A stretch of 64,000 nucleotides of DNA, from NCBI GenBank assembly GCA_963762545.1, contig CAVXLC010000007.1, positions 314,813 through 378,812 of the forward strand. Reading direction: 5' to 3'. Positions 51,705-60,729 of this stretch are shown one piece after another. The translations under genes were made by a program, and so were the position numbers. The notes below the pieces were generated by a model. That model ran no database searches. It was not told where the DNA came from and saw only the letters and a list, made by a program, of their open reading frames with translations. Positions within the stretch are counted from its first letter, which is position 1, and each line of letters begins with the position of its first letter. The stretch is from JABFSM01 sp963762545 (GTDB lineage: Bacteria; Gemmatimonadota; Gemmatimonadetes; Gemmatimonadales; GWC2-71-9).

Positions 51705-52175
51705 ATGACGTCGCTTCGAAGGCTCCTTGTTCGTGTCGGCTTCCTGGTACTCGTTGGAGGGGGAGCCGGTAGCTGCGGGATGCTTGATAACTCCTCGCCT
51801 CCGCCGTTCTCTACTGCCGATGTGGTGGGGGAATACACCTTGAGCTCAATCGCCTGGAACGCGTCAGTTCCAGAAGAGCCTGTCCCAACCTGGACCTGGC
51901 CTGGACGGGTCTGGGTCATCGGGGGACACCTAAGCCTCCGATCCGATGGAATCGCGATCACTTCCGGGAGCTCCCGCATCACCATCTTCGGTGACACTAC
52001 GAATATTAGCGGCACCGACACCGTCCATTGGACGGTGCGCCCCGACGGCATTCTCGATTTCGTGAGCGGTCGTCAATTCCCCGAGAACCAGGGACGAGCG
52101 GCGCAGCATACGATTGCGGTCTACTCAGGGGGACTCACTTCTGGGGGCACAATCTTCCGCTATCAGAGACCGTAA
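51705..52175 (+). CDS. Cassette 35: lipoprotein of unknown function
   Basis: 156 residues with AGGAGG upstream. Lipobox GAGSC (about residue 24). Pattern VVGEYTLSSIAW ... HLSLRSDGIAITS ... VHWTVRPDGILDFVSG resembles lipocalin-like folds. No family named. Confidence 0.72.
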   Translation: MTSLRRLLVRVGFLVLVGGGAGSCGMLDNSSPPPFSTADVVGEYTLSSIAWNASVPEEPVPTWTWPGRVWVIGGHLSLRSDGIAITSGSSRITIFGDTTNISGTDTVHWTVRPDGILDFVSGRQFPENQGRAAQHTIAVYSGGLTSGGTIFRYQRP

Positions 52176-52198
52176 CATGCCGAAAGCGAGAACTCGCG

Positions 52199-52294
52199 GC
52201 CTAACCAGCGCTTGCTGCTGCCGGCGCGGACAGGTTCTGGCCGTCGGTGTTAGAATCCAGTGGTGCGCCGCAGCAGAAGCGCGGTCCGTTATGC
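52199..52294 (+). repeat. attC 35
   Basis: 96 bp, short class. R'' GCCTAAC, R' GTTATGC. Confidence 0.92.
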
Positions 52295-52328
52295 CGCTGG
52301 ATTCCTCTCCGGGTACATTTGAGTTGAC

Positions 52329-52802
52329 ATGGCTTCGCTGAACACCCACGAGCAGTTCGCCAGGCAAGCGACCGCCCTCGCCGGACAAGCCCGCAGGGCT
52401 GGCAACCATCCGTTCGGCGCTCTGCTTGTCGTGGACAGCGAAGTCGTTCTCACCGCGATGAATTCCGTCAACTCGGATCGTGATCCAACCGGACACGCTG
52501 AAACCAATCTTGTCGCCGCTGCCATCCGGCAACTCTCGCCCAATCAGATCGGCCGCTCCGTCCTCTACACCAGTTGTGAACCCTGCGCCATGTGTGTTGG
52601 GAAGATGTATTGGGCCGGCGTCCGATCCCTAGTCTATGCTCTTTCAGCCGAGGAACTCGCGGTCCTGGCGGGACCTGATTTTCTGGTGCCGTGTCGCGAT
52701 CTATTCGCACGGACTACTGAGGCAGTTACCGTCATTGGACCTATGTTGGTCGATGAGGCGCGGACGGTGCATGTTGGCTTCTGGACCAAGCCAGCGGCAT
52801 AA
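52329..52802 (+). CDS. Cassette 36: nucleoside deaminase (guanine/cytidine deaminase-like)
   Basis: 157 residues. Zinc motifs are complete: His56-Ala-Glu58 (GHAETN) and PCAMC (Cys86, Cys89). NHPFGALLV near the start and CVGKMYWAGVRSLVYAL after the motif match the CMP/dCMP deaminase superfamily, guanine-deaminase/TadA branch. Cytoplasmic purine or pyrimidine salvage. Stop supplied by the attC R'' box. Confidence 0.9.
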   Translation: MASLNTHEQFARQATALAGQARRAGNHPFGALLVVDSEVVLTAMNSVNSDRDPTGHAETNLVAAAIRQLSPNQIGRSVLYTSCEPCAMCVGKMYWAGVRSLVYALSAEELAVLAGPDFLVPCRDLFARTTEAVTVIGPMLVDEARTVHVGFWTKPAA

Positions 52803-52903
52803 CCAGCGCTTGCTGCTGCCAGGGCGCGGCGGCCAACCGTCGGACGATTAGCTTACGTGGCGGGGCCGCCGCGGCCCTGCAGCAGAAGCGCGATGCGTTA
52901 GGC
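52797..52903 (+). repeat. attC 36
   Basis: 107 bp. R'' GCATAAC, R' GTTAGGC; variant GC-rich class with arms CTGCCAGGG/CCCTGCAGC. Confidence 0.92.
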
Positions 52904-52957
52904 CGCCCTTCCCGATCACGTTGGTGCGGCCCTCTTGTTTCTTCCGGAAGGTCCGCT

Positions 52958-53440
52958 ATGCGTAGAGCGCTCATCTTCTCACGCTCCATCGCTATCCTCT
53001 CATCGATCGCTCTTTTCCCCACGTTGCGGCCGCTGGCTGCGCAGGGCCCTGCGCAACCGGGAACTCAAGCCGCGCTCCGCGATTCTCTCCTCGCACTCGA
53101 TCGACGCTGGGGCCAAGCGTACGTGCATGGGGACAGCGCATTTGTGGCTGGCTTTGTCGCGGAGGATTGGCGAGGTTGGTTTGATGATCACGCCGACAAC
53201 AAAGCCTCCGTCCTAGCCGCGGTCCGAACCGGCGCACCGCGCCTTCTCGAAGACATCGTGGACCAGGCCACGGTCCGCATCTTCGGGGAAATGGCGGTGA
53301 TTCAGGCCCGTGAACGCAATCGCCTGCCCGATGCGACCGGCGGACATTGGGAAACACGACATATCACTGACGTGTTGGCCCATCGCCCGGGAGGGTGGGT
53401 TGTGATAGCGTCGCACGATTCTCGCATTCGCAATCCATAA
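52958..53440 (+). CDS. Cassette 37: secreted DUF4440 (NTF2-like) protein
   Basis: 160 residues, signal peptide ending LAAQG. NTF2-like cone fold: LLALDRRWGQAYVHGDSAFVAGFVAEDW ... ILEDIVDQATVRIFGEMAVIQARE ... HITDVLAHRPGGWVVIASHDSR, the DUF4440 pattern. Enzyme or binding role unknown. Cassette 47 carries a related fold. Confidence 0.82.
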   Translation: MRRALIFSRSIAILSSIALFPTLRPLAAQGPAQPGTQAALRDSLLALDRRWGQAYVHGDSAFVAGFVAEDWRGWFDDHADNKASVLAAVRTGAPRLLEDIVDQATVRIFGEMAVIQARERNRLPDATGGHWETRHITDVLAHRPGGWVVIASHDSRIRNP

Positions 53441-53456
53441 CGTGGTGCCAGGGCCG

Positions 53457-53550
53457 GCCTAACCAGCGCTTGCTGCTGGCAGCGCGGCGGAGTTTCGAGT
53501 CCGCAGGAAGGTTTCGAGGAGCGCGCTGCAGCAGAAGCGCGATTCGTTAG
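53457..53550 (+). repeat. attC 37, split by an IS110 element
   Basis: Short-class relative. R'' GCCTAAC; right end GATTCGTTAG then IS. The remaining GC lies at 54695-54696. Confidence 0.9.
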
Positions 53551-53565
53551 CAACTGTCTTGAAAA

Positions 53566-54498
53566 TCAAGTGTATGTCGGGTCCCAGCGCCGATTGTGAC
53601 GCAGCATGGCGTTGAGGATCGTGAGCAGCTTCCGCATGCACGCGGTCGTCGCCACCTTGAAGGGCTTACCCGCGGCGCGGAGGCGTACGAAGAAGCGCCG
53701 GAGTACCGGGTTATGCTTTACCCCGACCACCGTGGCCATGTACAACACGGCCCGGACCGGGGCCCGGCCGCCCCAGACCATCCGCTTGCCGCGCAGCGTC
53801 CCACTGTCCCGGTTCATCGGTGCGACGCCCACCAGCGCCGCGATCTGGTGCCGCGAGAGGTGCCCCAGCTCGGGGAGGGTTGCGAGCAGGGTGAGCGTGG
53901 TGACGGGGCCGACGCCGGGGACACTGCGCAGCACGTCGGCCTTCGCCTGATAGAGCGGGCTCGCGGTTACGGCGTCCTGCAGGTCGCCATCGACGTCGGC
54001 CAGGCGCTTCTCGAGCCAGCGAATATGCTGGCTGATGTCCCGCTTGACCGGGCCGCGGGCAAACCCGAGCCGATTCTTTTCGGCCGTCAGCATCTCGATG
54101 ATCTGCCGGCGGCGCGTGAGCAGGCTCTCGAGCAGCTGAGCGGCCTCGTCGGGCAACGGCCGCGGTTGGGGGCGGACGCGCTCGGCGAAATCGGCGAGGA
54201 GTCCCGCATCGAGCGCATCGGTCTTGGCGAGGCGCCCCATCGCTCGAGCGAAGTCGCGCACTTGGCGAGGATTCACCACCGCGACCGGCAGGCCGGCGTG
54301 GGCCAGGGTGATGGCCGCGAGCAGCTCGAAGCCGCCGGTTGCTTCGAGCACCACCACGACGGGCGCCAGCGCCAGAAGGCGCGGGGTGAGCTCGCCGAGG
54401 CCCGGCTCATCGTTGGTCACGGTCCAGGTGGCGGTGCCTGGCCGGGCGGCGACATCGAGCGTCGCCTTCGAGACATCAATACCGATGAAGTGTTCCAT
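53566..54498 (-). CDS. IS110-family transposase (DEDD recombinase)
   Basis: 310 residues, identical to the product of 27900-28832: Asp8, Glu52, Asp94, Asp97 and Ser232 present. Start ATG at 54498; a 196-bp noncoding guide region lies upstream. Confidence 0.95.
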   Translation of the reverse strand: MEHFIGIDVSKATLDVAARPGTATWTVTNDEPGLGELTPRLLALAPVVVVLEATGGFELLAAITLAHAGLPVAVVNPRQVRDFARAMGRLAKTDALDAGLLADFAERVRPQPRPLPDEAAQLLESLLTRRRQIIEMLTAEKNRLGFARGPVKRDISQHIRWLEKRLADVDGDLQDAVTASPLYQAKADVLRSVPGVGPVTTLTLLATLPELGHLSRHQIAALVGVAPMNRDSGTLRGKRMVWGGRAPVRAVLYMATVVGVKHNPVLRRFFVRLRAAGKPFKVATTACMRKLLTILNAMLRHNRRWDPTYT

Positions 54499-54692
54499 GC
54501 ACGGCTCCACGAGGTAGACGATCGGCGTGGCCCAACCTTGCGTGATGCGGGGTCCAGCCCCGGGCAACTGTTCGGGCTCTCGGCGATCAAGACCGGGTGG
54601 CACCCAGGCTAACGAACGGGCTCGAGGCCCCTAGGCGCAACGGGTTACCACCCTATCCAGAAGTTACAGCAGAATGCAGATTCAGAGATACA
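54499..54692 (-). ncRNA. Candidate IS110 bridge RNA region, copy 3
   Basis: As at 28833: CTAACGAA at 54609-54616 and TAGGCGC at 54632-54638 on the plus strand, flanking a GGGC/GCCC hairpin. Confidence 0.55.
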
Positions 54693-54733
54693 AGGCGCTG
54701 CTCGCCCAGGTGGGCATCCGCAGGGATTCTTGA

Positions 54734-55369
54734 ATGACGGAACGCGCCCGGCACTCTGAGGGTATGGCACGGTTTGTCGGCTCAGGGGCGCTCGCGGGCG
54801 CCATATCTGCCGTCGGCTTCACCGCTCTTCACCAGCTGCTCATCAACCAAATCTGGTTCGCCCTTCCGGCCATGCTCATAGCCGGGGCCATCTGCGGGAC
54901 GTGCCTTGCGTGGAGCTACACCCTCGTGGTTTCCATTGTGGCAGTCCGCACTTGGTTGCGCTACAATCTCTTCTACTTGGTGATGTTCGTGGCGCTCGGG
55001 CTTACCTCGTTGGTCGCCTTCGAACCGGTGACGACCATTGCGGCGCTCCTCCAGACAAATGAGCCACCGCGCGCCTTAATAGGACGCGCACTTCCGATCT
55101 CCGGCCTCTTTACGCTGGCCACCGTCGCGCTACTGATTCTGGTCTACCGCCCCAGCTGGAAGGGTGCCGGGGGGCTTCTGGTCACGGCGGCGCTGCTGGT
55201 CCTCATCCTCGGCCTCAATATCTCGATTCTCGGGCTGGTCGAAGTTCCCCGCGCTGCTCTAGGAGTGCTCGTAGAGGTCCTCGTGCTGCTTGTGGCGCTC
55301 GGCGGGCTCTATTCGGGCGTAATGGTATGGCTCAACCGGAATCGTTTTGGCGGCGGAGCCAGCGCCTAA
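54734..55369 (+). CDS. Cassette 38: multi-pass membrane protein
   Basis: 211 residues with about six hydrophobic helices (about 15-35, 42-72, 79-97, 117-137, 145-165, 175-199). GC-rich, glycine/leucine-rich, no family motif. ATG 54764 is an alternative start. The stop is in the attC R'' box. Sits just after an IS110 copy. Confidence 0.75.
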   Translation: MTERARHSEGMARFVGSGALAGAISAVGFTALHQLLINQIWFALPAMLIAGAICGTCLAWSYTLVVSIVAVRTWLRYNLFYLVMFVALGLTSLVAFEPVTTIAALLQTNEPPRALIGRALPISGLFTLATVALLILVYRPSWKGAGGLLVTAALLVLILGLNISILGLVEVPRAALGVLVEVLVLLVALGGLYSGVMVWLNRNRFGGGASA

Positions 55370-55469
55370 CCAGCGCTTGCTGCTGGCGGTCCGCGGCGGC
55401 GGCCCGCCGAATGATTAGCTTCCTTGGCGGGGCCGCCGCGCCCCGCAGCAGAAGCGCGATTCGTTAGAC
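55364..55469 (+). repeat. attC 38
   Basis: 106 bp. R'' GCCTAAC, R' GTTAGAC; GC-rich class. TTCGTTAG present but unoccupied by an IS. Confidence 0.93.
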
Positions 55470-55589
55470 CGCTCTGATTGCCTGGCGATGGGCGTTGGAT
55501 GACCGCTCGTCCGGTGGCCGAGGTGAGTCTTCGCCGGATGGGCTCGCGACGGCGCACCGATGTCGCTGAGGAACCAACAAGGAGGCCCG

Positions 55590-56948
55590 ATGCGTCGTAG
55601 CTCCCTGCTCGCCTTGCTGGTCATCACCACAATGACGTCCCAAGCTGTCGCGCAACAGAACCTCGCCGCCGACCCCGCTCGTGAAGCGCGACTCGCCTGG
55701 TTCCGCGACGCGAAATATGGCCTCTTCATCCATTGGGGTCTCTACGCCATCCCCGCCGGCCAATGGAAAGGCCAGACCATTCCGGGCATCGGCGAATGGA
55801 TCATGAACCGCGCGAAGATCCCCGCGGCGGAATACGCACAACTTGCGAAACAATTCAATCCGGTCAAGTTCGACGCCGACGCGTGGGTCAAGCTCGCGAA
55901 GGACGCAGGCATGAAGTACATCGTGATCACGTCCAAGCATCACGACGGCTTTGCGCTCTTCAAGTCCGGCGCGAGCCCGTTCAACGTCGTCGATGCGACC
56001 CCATTCAAGCGCGATGTGCTTAAGGAGCTCGCCGCCGCCTGCGCAAAGCAGGGCATTCGTCTCGGCTTTTACTACTCACAGTCGCAGGACTGGCACGAGC
56101 CCAACGGGGCAGGGAACACATGGGACTTTGGCGCCGACTCCCTCAAGAACTACGACGCCTATCTCCGCGGTAAGGCCGAGCCGCAGGTCAAGGAGTTGCT
56201 CACTGCCTATGGTCCGGTCGCGCTCCTCTGGTTTGACACTCCTCGCATGATGACGGGTGACCGCGCGCACCGCTTCACCGAGCTCGTGCGCTCCCTTCAA
56301 CCCAACACGCTGATCGACGGTCGGCTTGGTGAAGGAGGCGACTACGTAAGCACTGGTGATAACGCCATTCCGAGCGCATTGCGCACCGAGGTGTGGGAAG
56401 TGCCGGCGACGCTGAATCACACATGGGGATACCGCTCCGACGACCAAGACTGGAAGTCGCCTGGCGAGGTGATCTTCAAGCTCATGGACGTCGTGAGCAA
56501 GGGCGGCAACTACCTCCTCAACGTGGGGCCGATGCCCAACGGCGAAATGCCTCAGGCAGCGCAGGACATCCTCCGCGCTGCGGGTCGCTGGCTCAAGGTG
56601 AATGGCGAGGCGGTGTATGGTGTGCAGCCAACGCCATTCGGCGACGAGTTGGGCGAAGTCAGCGGCAAGGGCACGAAGGACGCACGTGGTCAGCCGCTCT
56701 TTCTGGCGCGGACCGAGTATCGCATCACGACGCGACCGGGCAAGCTCTATATCACGTTCTTCGGCGGCCAACGGTCGCCATTCACGTTGCCGGTAATGCA
56801 GAACACGATCAAGCGCGCGTACCGGCTGGCGGATGGCGCGCCGTTCGAGGTGAAGGACGGAAAGCTGACGACCGTCGGCTTGATGGACACCGATCCCATG
56901 GCGACAGTGATCGTCGTGGAGTTCGATGGGGATCGCATCAGGCCGTAG
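55590..56948 (+). CDS. Cassette 39: alpha-L-fucosidase, GH29 family, secreted
   Basis: 452 residues from ATG 55590 with AGGAGG. Signal peptide ends AVAQQ. GH29 landmarks: FRDAKYGLFIHWGLYAIPAG, YIVITSKHHDGFALF, catalytic Asp216 in LLWFDTPRM, and GGNYLLNVGPMPNGEM. Removes terminal L-fucose from glycans. One of the largest cassettes; complete. Confidence 0.95.
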   Translation: MRRSSLLALLVITTMTSQAVAQQNLAADPAREARLAWFRDAKYGLFIHWGLYAIPAGQWKGQTIPGIGEWIMNRAKIPAAEYAQLAKQFNPVKFDADAWVKLAKDAGMKYIVITSKHHDGFALFKSGASPFNVVDATPFKRDVLKELAAACAKQGIRLGFYYSQSQDWHEPNGAGNTWDFGADSLKNYDAYLRGKAEPQVKELLTAYGPVALLWFDTPRMMTGDRAHRFTELVRSLQPNTLIDGRLGEGGDYVSTGDNAIPSALRTEVWEVPATLNHTWGYRSDDQDWKSPGEVIFKLMDVVSKGGNYLLNVGPMPNGEMPQAAQDILRAAGRWLKVNGEAVYGVQPTPFGDELGEVSGKGTKDARGQPLFLARTEYRITTRPGKLYITFFGGQRSPFTLPVMQNTIKRAYRLADGAPFEVKDGKLTTVGLMDTDPMATVIVVEFDGDRIRP

Positions 56949-57020
56949 CGCCGCCGCTGGTGGCCACTCACGTCGGAGCAGACCATTGACAGGCTTTCCG
57001 GGCTGACTCAACCGCGAGCG

Positions 57021-57138
57021 GTCTAACACGCGCTTGCTGCCGACGAGGCCAAGGCGGTTCGGCCGCCGCGATGTATTGTTGTTCGAGGAATGCGGCGGCC
57101 TCACCTGGCCTCGCGGCAGAAGCGCAGAGTCGTTATAC
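57021..57138 (+). repeat. attC 39
   Basis: 118 bp, class with CGACGAGGCCAAGGCGG / CCTGGCCTCGCGGC arms. R'' GTCTAAC, R' GTTATAC. Confidence 0.92.
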
Positions 57139-57160
57139 CGCCGGTCGGGTGGGTGTGCAC

Positions 57161-58006
57161 ATGAAGAGAAGTAACCCCTTGTTTCTCGCACTTGCACTTG
57201 TCTTCGCGCTATCCCGAGAAGGCGCTAGTCAGGCTGGGTACTTACCCGACACCGTGATAGTGCGGAGCGGGCCCCTCTTGCTCCACGCCCTGCTCTGGCG
57301 GCCGCCAGGCTCGGGGCCGTTTCCCGCTATCCTGGTCAATCACGGCAGCTACCTAGCCAATGAGCCGCTGCAGCCGGACGATCCCGGAGCGCTGGGGCCG
57401 CTCTTTCGCCGTCAGGGATACGTTTGCCTGATTCTGTTCCGTCGTGGGGTAGGGCCTTCGGCTGATCAGGGTCCCCCCGAGGGAGAACTGATGGGCCGGG
57501 CTTTGGCGGAGCACGGGGAGACTGGGCGAAACCGAGTACAACTCGAGCTGCTCGAGGGAGAGGCACTTAACGAGGCCCTCGCGGGCCTGGGCTATCTCCG
57601 GAGCCTGCCATCGGTCGACCCTGTCCGGATCGCCGTTGTCGGGCATTCGTTCGGGGGGTCTCTCTCGATTCTCCTGGTGGCACGAGACACGACGATTCAG
57701 GCCGCTGTACTTTTTGGCGCCGCCGCAGGCAGTTGGGAATCATCGCCCGAGCTCCAGGAGCGGCTGTTGGCTGCAGTCCACCAGGCCACGGCCAGTATGT
57801 TCTTCATCCATGCCGCCAACGACTATTCCGTGGCCCCCGGCAAGGCGTTGGCAGCCGAACTCCAACGGATGGGCAAGATGCACCGTCTCACGATCTATCC
57901 TCCGTTTGGCAGCACGACACGTGCGGGCCACAACCTGGTCTTTCGGGGCGTGAATACGTGGCAGCGCGACGTGTTCGCCTTCCTGAAGACGTATCTGTCG
58001 CGATGA
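57161..58006 (+). CDS. Cassette 40: secreted alpha/beta hydrolase (dienelactone-hydrolase-like)
   Basis: 281 residues from ATG 57161 with a signal peptide (about 1-24). Complete triad pattern: Ser163 in GHSFGG, Asp221 in AANDYSV, His257 in AGHNL. Substrate unknown. Confidence 0.88.
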   Translation: MKRSNPLFLALALVFALSREGASQAGYLPDTVIVRSGPLLLHALLWRPPGSGPFPAILVNHGSYLANEPLQPDDPGALGPLFRRQGYVCLILFRRGVGPSADQGPPEGELMGRALAEHGETGRNRVQLELLEGEALNEALAGLGYLRSLPSVDPVRIAVVGHSFGGSLSILLVARDTTIQAAVLFGAAAGSWESSPELQERLLAAVHQATASMFFIHAANDYSVAPGKALAAELQRMGKMHRLTIYPPFGSTTRAGHNLVFRGVNTWQRDVFAFLKTYLSR

Positions 58007-58054
58007 AGTCTCTCCCAGCGGACAGCGCACCTCTCGTCGTGGCTCGCGGTCGCG

Positions 58055-58158
58055 GCATAACCAGCGCTTGCTGCTGCCGGGGCCTGCCGCGAGCGCCTTT
58101 GGAGCGGTAGCCAAGGTGGGGCGGCAGATCCCCGCAGCAGAAGCGCGCTCCGTTAGGC
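58055..58158 (+). repeat. attC 40
   Basis: 104 bp. R'' GCATAAC, R' GTTAGGC; spacer class GGGCCTGCCGCGAG. Confidence 0.93.
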
Positions 58159-58204
58159 GGCTGGCCGGCCCAAACAGCGACCGGATCCTCGTGCCGGAGG
58201 TGCT

Positions 58205-58912
58205 ATGACGGCTAGACGCACGCGCGAGGAGGTGTTTGTATCGGCCCTTGCCTTGTGCATCGCGCTGACTCAGACTGCTGCTGCACAGAGCGCCGGCCCA
58301 ACGCATCGCCTCGAACTGGGGGGCACTCTCGGTGTCGCCATTATCGCGGCATCCGGAGCCCAAACGATGGCGAGCTGCAATTTTCTCCATTCCTCCGGAG
58401 AGAAGCCCGCTCTCGGGCTCCGCGGTGGTTATCGGCTCAAGAGGTGGCTTCTCCTCGAGGCCACCTTTGAGAGGGACGTAGGCCCATGGGATGATGGCGC
58501 AACTGTTTGCCCCCCCACCCATTTCCCCCGTCAACCAAGATCTGCGGGACTGGACACCGTCACCTCTGAGTTTCCCTCGCGCGAAGAATTTGGCCTGCGA
58601 GCGATCACTATCACTACCGTCCGAGCGGCGATAGTCCCTTGGTCCACCTCATGGTCGCAAATCCGACTGTATGGAGGTGTAGGTCGGATCTGGTACCTGC
58701 ATGCCTCTCCGGTAATCGCAGGGCTGAATGGCCGGATCCAGGTTGTCGGTCTCGATCTTCTAGTCGAGGCGGAAGTAGCCCGATACGCAGTGCCAATTGC
58801 TCACCGAGATCGGTTTTACCAAGACGGCGCGCTCCTTGATACACACGAGACACTGTCGTCCAAGAAACGCATTGATGCCACGATCAGATTCGGGATCGCT
58901 GCGCGTCTATAG
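58205..58912 (+). CDS. Cassette 41: outer-membrane beta-barrel-like protein, copy 3 of 3
   Basis: 235 residues, identical to the product at 36733. Signal peptide and barrel pattern as there. Third copy of a 904-bp cassette. Confidence 0.8.
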   Translation: MTARRTREEVFVSALALCIALTQTAAAQSAGPTHRLELGGTLGVAIIAASGAQTMASCNFLHSSGEKPALGLRGGYRLKRWLLLEATFERDVGPWDDGATVCPPTHFPRQPRSAGLDTVTSEFPSREEFGLRAITITTVRAAIVPWSTSWSQIRLYGGVGRIWYLHASPVIAGLNGRIQVVGLDLLVEAEVARYAVPIAHRDRFYQDGALLDTHETLSSKKRIDATIRFGIAARL

Positions 58913-58949
58913 CGTGCTGCGGGCACGTTTCGCGCTGTCTTGTACAGCC

Positions 58950-59055
58950 GCCTAACCAGCGCTTGCTGCTGCCGGTCCGCGGCGGCTAGCCGCCAAATGA
59001 GTAGGTTAGATGGCGGGGCCGCCGCGCCCCGCAGCAGAAGCGCGCTCCGTTAGAC
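58950..59055 (+). repeat. attC 41
   Basis: 106 bp. R'' GCCTAAC, R' GTTAGAC; GC-rich class, like attC 16. Confidence 0.93.
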
Positions 59056-59075
59056 GGCACCGAGGAGAATGGATC

Positions 59076-59552
59076 ATGATGAAGCCGCACGTGGTCCGCT
59101 CTGCCATCGCTGTAATGTTGGGGGCCGCATGTAACTCGGTTCCGACCTCGAACCCTCTCAAGTTCGACCTGGCTCCCGGCGGAGCTACTCTCATTCTTGA
59201 GGGCAGGTGGGAGAGCCCTGCCGCAAAGGGGTCGGCTCTCGTACCCAAGGCAAACTCCGTTCGTATCGAGTGCCAGCGCAGTTCGGGGCAATGCACCGAG
59301 TTCCTCGCTCAGCTCGTGACGAAGGCCGATGATCCCCTCTTCCGAAGTTCGGCCCTCTTTACCTTTGTCGCCCCCTATCACATCATAGAATGGACTGATG
59401 CCCGGATCACCGCCAGGGCCGAAAGCCAAGCATACGACTTTGAGCTTCACATCTCGCTTGTCGATCGCAGTGCTGAGAGATCTGCGCACGAGACAGGGGC
59501 AAGAGGTGCGGCGGTGAACTCCGCCAACGCCGCGCAGTGGGTACTCAAATAG
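59076..59552 (+). CDS. Cassette 42: lipoprotein of unknown function
   Basis: 158 residues from ATG 59076 with GAGGAG (59062-59067). Lipobox LGAAC (about residue 19). Beta-rich body with two further cysteines (ECQRSSGQCTEF). No known family. Confidence 0.72.
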   Translation: MMKPHVVRSAIAVMLGAACNSVPTSNPLKFDLAPGGATLILEGRWESPAAKGSALVPKANSVRIECQRSSGQCTEFLAQLVTKADDPLFRSSALFTFVAPYHIIEWTDARITARAESQAYDFELHISLVDRSAERSAHETGARGAAVNSANAAQWVLK

Positions 59553-59606
59553 TGGGCCCTAAGTCGTTGGTGTCACGCACCAGTAGCGTTGAGATGTGGC
59601 GATGCC

Positions 59607-59714
59607 GTCTAACCAGCGCTTGCTGCTGACAGGGCCTGCCGCTAGTACCTTTGAGGTTGGTAGCCCACAGCGGGGGGCGGCAGATCCCTGCAGCAGAAGC
59701 GCGATTCGTTAGGC
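59607..59714 (+). repeat. attC 42
   Basis: 108 bp. R'' GTCTAAC, R' GTTAGGC; spacer class GGGCCTGCCGC; TTCGTTAG present, unoccupied. Confidence 0.93.
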
Positions 59715-59755
59715 AACAACCCTAGCACTAGTTCCGCGACCTCACGGGGCATACG

Positions 59756-60592
59756 ATGAAGGACAAGCAGGTGTGGCTCATCACCGGAGCCGGTCGAGGC
59801 TTAGGCGTCGACATCGCGAAGGCCGCGTTGGCCGCGGGCCACGCCGTTGTGGCCACCGGCCGTGACGCAACGAAGGTCGCGGCTGCGATTGGCACTCATG
59901 ACAACCTTCTGGCCGCGAGGCTCGACGTCACTAGCCTAGAGGATGCGCAGGCAGCCGTTGCGTCTGCCGTGGAGCATTTCGGCCGCATCGACATTCTGGT
60001 CAATAATGCCGGGAACTTCTTTGCCGGGTTTTTCGAGGAGCTAACCTCCACCCAGGTTCGCGATCAGATCGAGACGCTTCTATTTGGTCCGATGAATGTG
60101 ACTCGCGCCGCCCTACCAGTCATGCGCCAGCAGCGCTCTGGTCTCGTGCTTACGATCTCCTCGACCGCCGGCATCTCAGGGCAACTGTTCTGCACGGCGT
60201 ATGCTGCCGCAAAGTTTGGCATCGAAGGGTGGATGGAGTCCCTTACGCCTGAGGTGGCCCCCTTCGGTATTCGGACGATGCTGGTCGAGCCCGGTTTCTT
60301 TCGCACCCAGCTTCTCACCAACGACTCGACGACATACGCCGAGCCTACTATTCCGGACTACGCCGAACAGACCAAGGCAATAGTGGTCGCGTGGCAAGGC
60401 ATGGATGGGAAGCAAGGTGGCGATCCTGCCAAGCTCGCCCATGCTATCGTGCAGCTGGCGGGTCTTGAGAATCCGCCAACACGCTTCGCCGCCGGCGCGG
60501 ACGCCGTCCAGACATTCGAGGCCAAGGCTAGCGCGCTACACGCCCAGGCCCAGGCACACCGTGATCTGTCTGCGTCCTTGGCTTACGATTAG
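59756..60592 (+). CDS. Cassette 43: short-chain dehydrogenase/reductase
   Basis: 278 residues. NAD(P) motif GAGRGLG (11-17), NNAG (83-86), catalytic Ser136, Tyr149 and Lys153 (ISSTAG ... YAAAK). ATGRD after beta-2 suggests NADP use. Substrate unknown. Confidence 0.93.
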   Translation: MKDKQVWLITGAGRGLGVDIAKAALAAGHAVVATGRDATKVAAAIGTHDNLLAARLDVTSLEDAQAAVASAVEHFGRIDILVNNAGNFFAGFFEELTSTQVRDQIETLLFGPMNVTRAALPVMRQQRSGLVLTISSTAGISGQLFCTAYAAAKFGIEGWMESLTPEVAPFGIRTMLVEPGFFRTQLLTNDSTTYAEPTIPDYAEQTKAIVVAWQGMDGKQGGDPAKLAHAIVQLAGLENPPTRFAAGADAVQTFEAKASALHAQAQAHRDLSASLAYD

Positions 60593-60604
60593 CGCGCCGT
60601 TGTT

Positions 60605-60709
60605 GCCTAACCAGCGCTTGCTGCTGACAGGGCCTGCCGCGGGTACCTTTGGAATGGTAGCCGTGGCGGGGGCGGCAGATCCCCGCAGCAGAAGCGCGAT
60701 CCGTTAGGC
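60605..60709 (+). repeat. attC 43
   Basis: 105 bp. R'' GCCTAAC, R' GTTAGGC; spacer class GGGCCTGCCGCGGG. Confidence 0.93.
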
Positions 60710-60729
60710 GGAAGCGAGCCGGATCAGTG

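Larger units (their letters stand above)
53551..54694 (-). mobile_element. IS110-family insertion sequence, copy 3 (inserted in attC 37)
   Basis: 1144 bp, same sequence as the copy at 27885 as far as compared, in the same orientation relative to the attC. Junctions GTTAG|CAACTG and ACAAG|GC again share the AG core. Confidence 0.92.
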
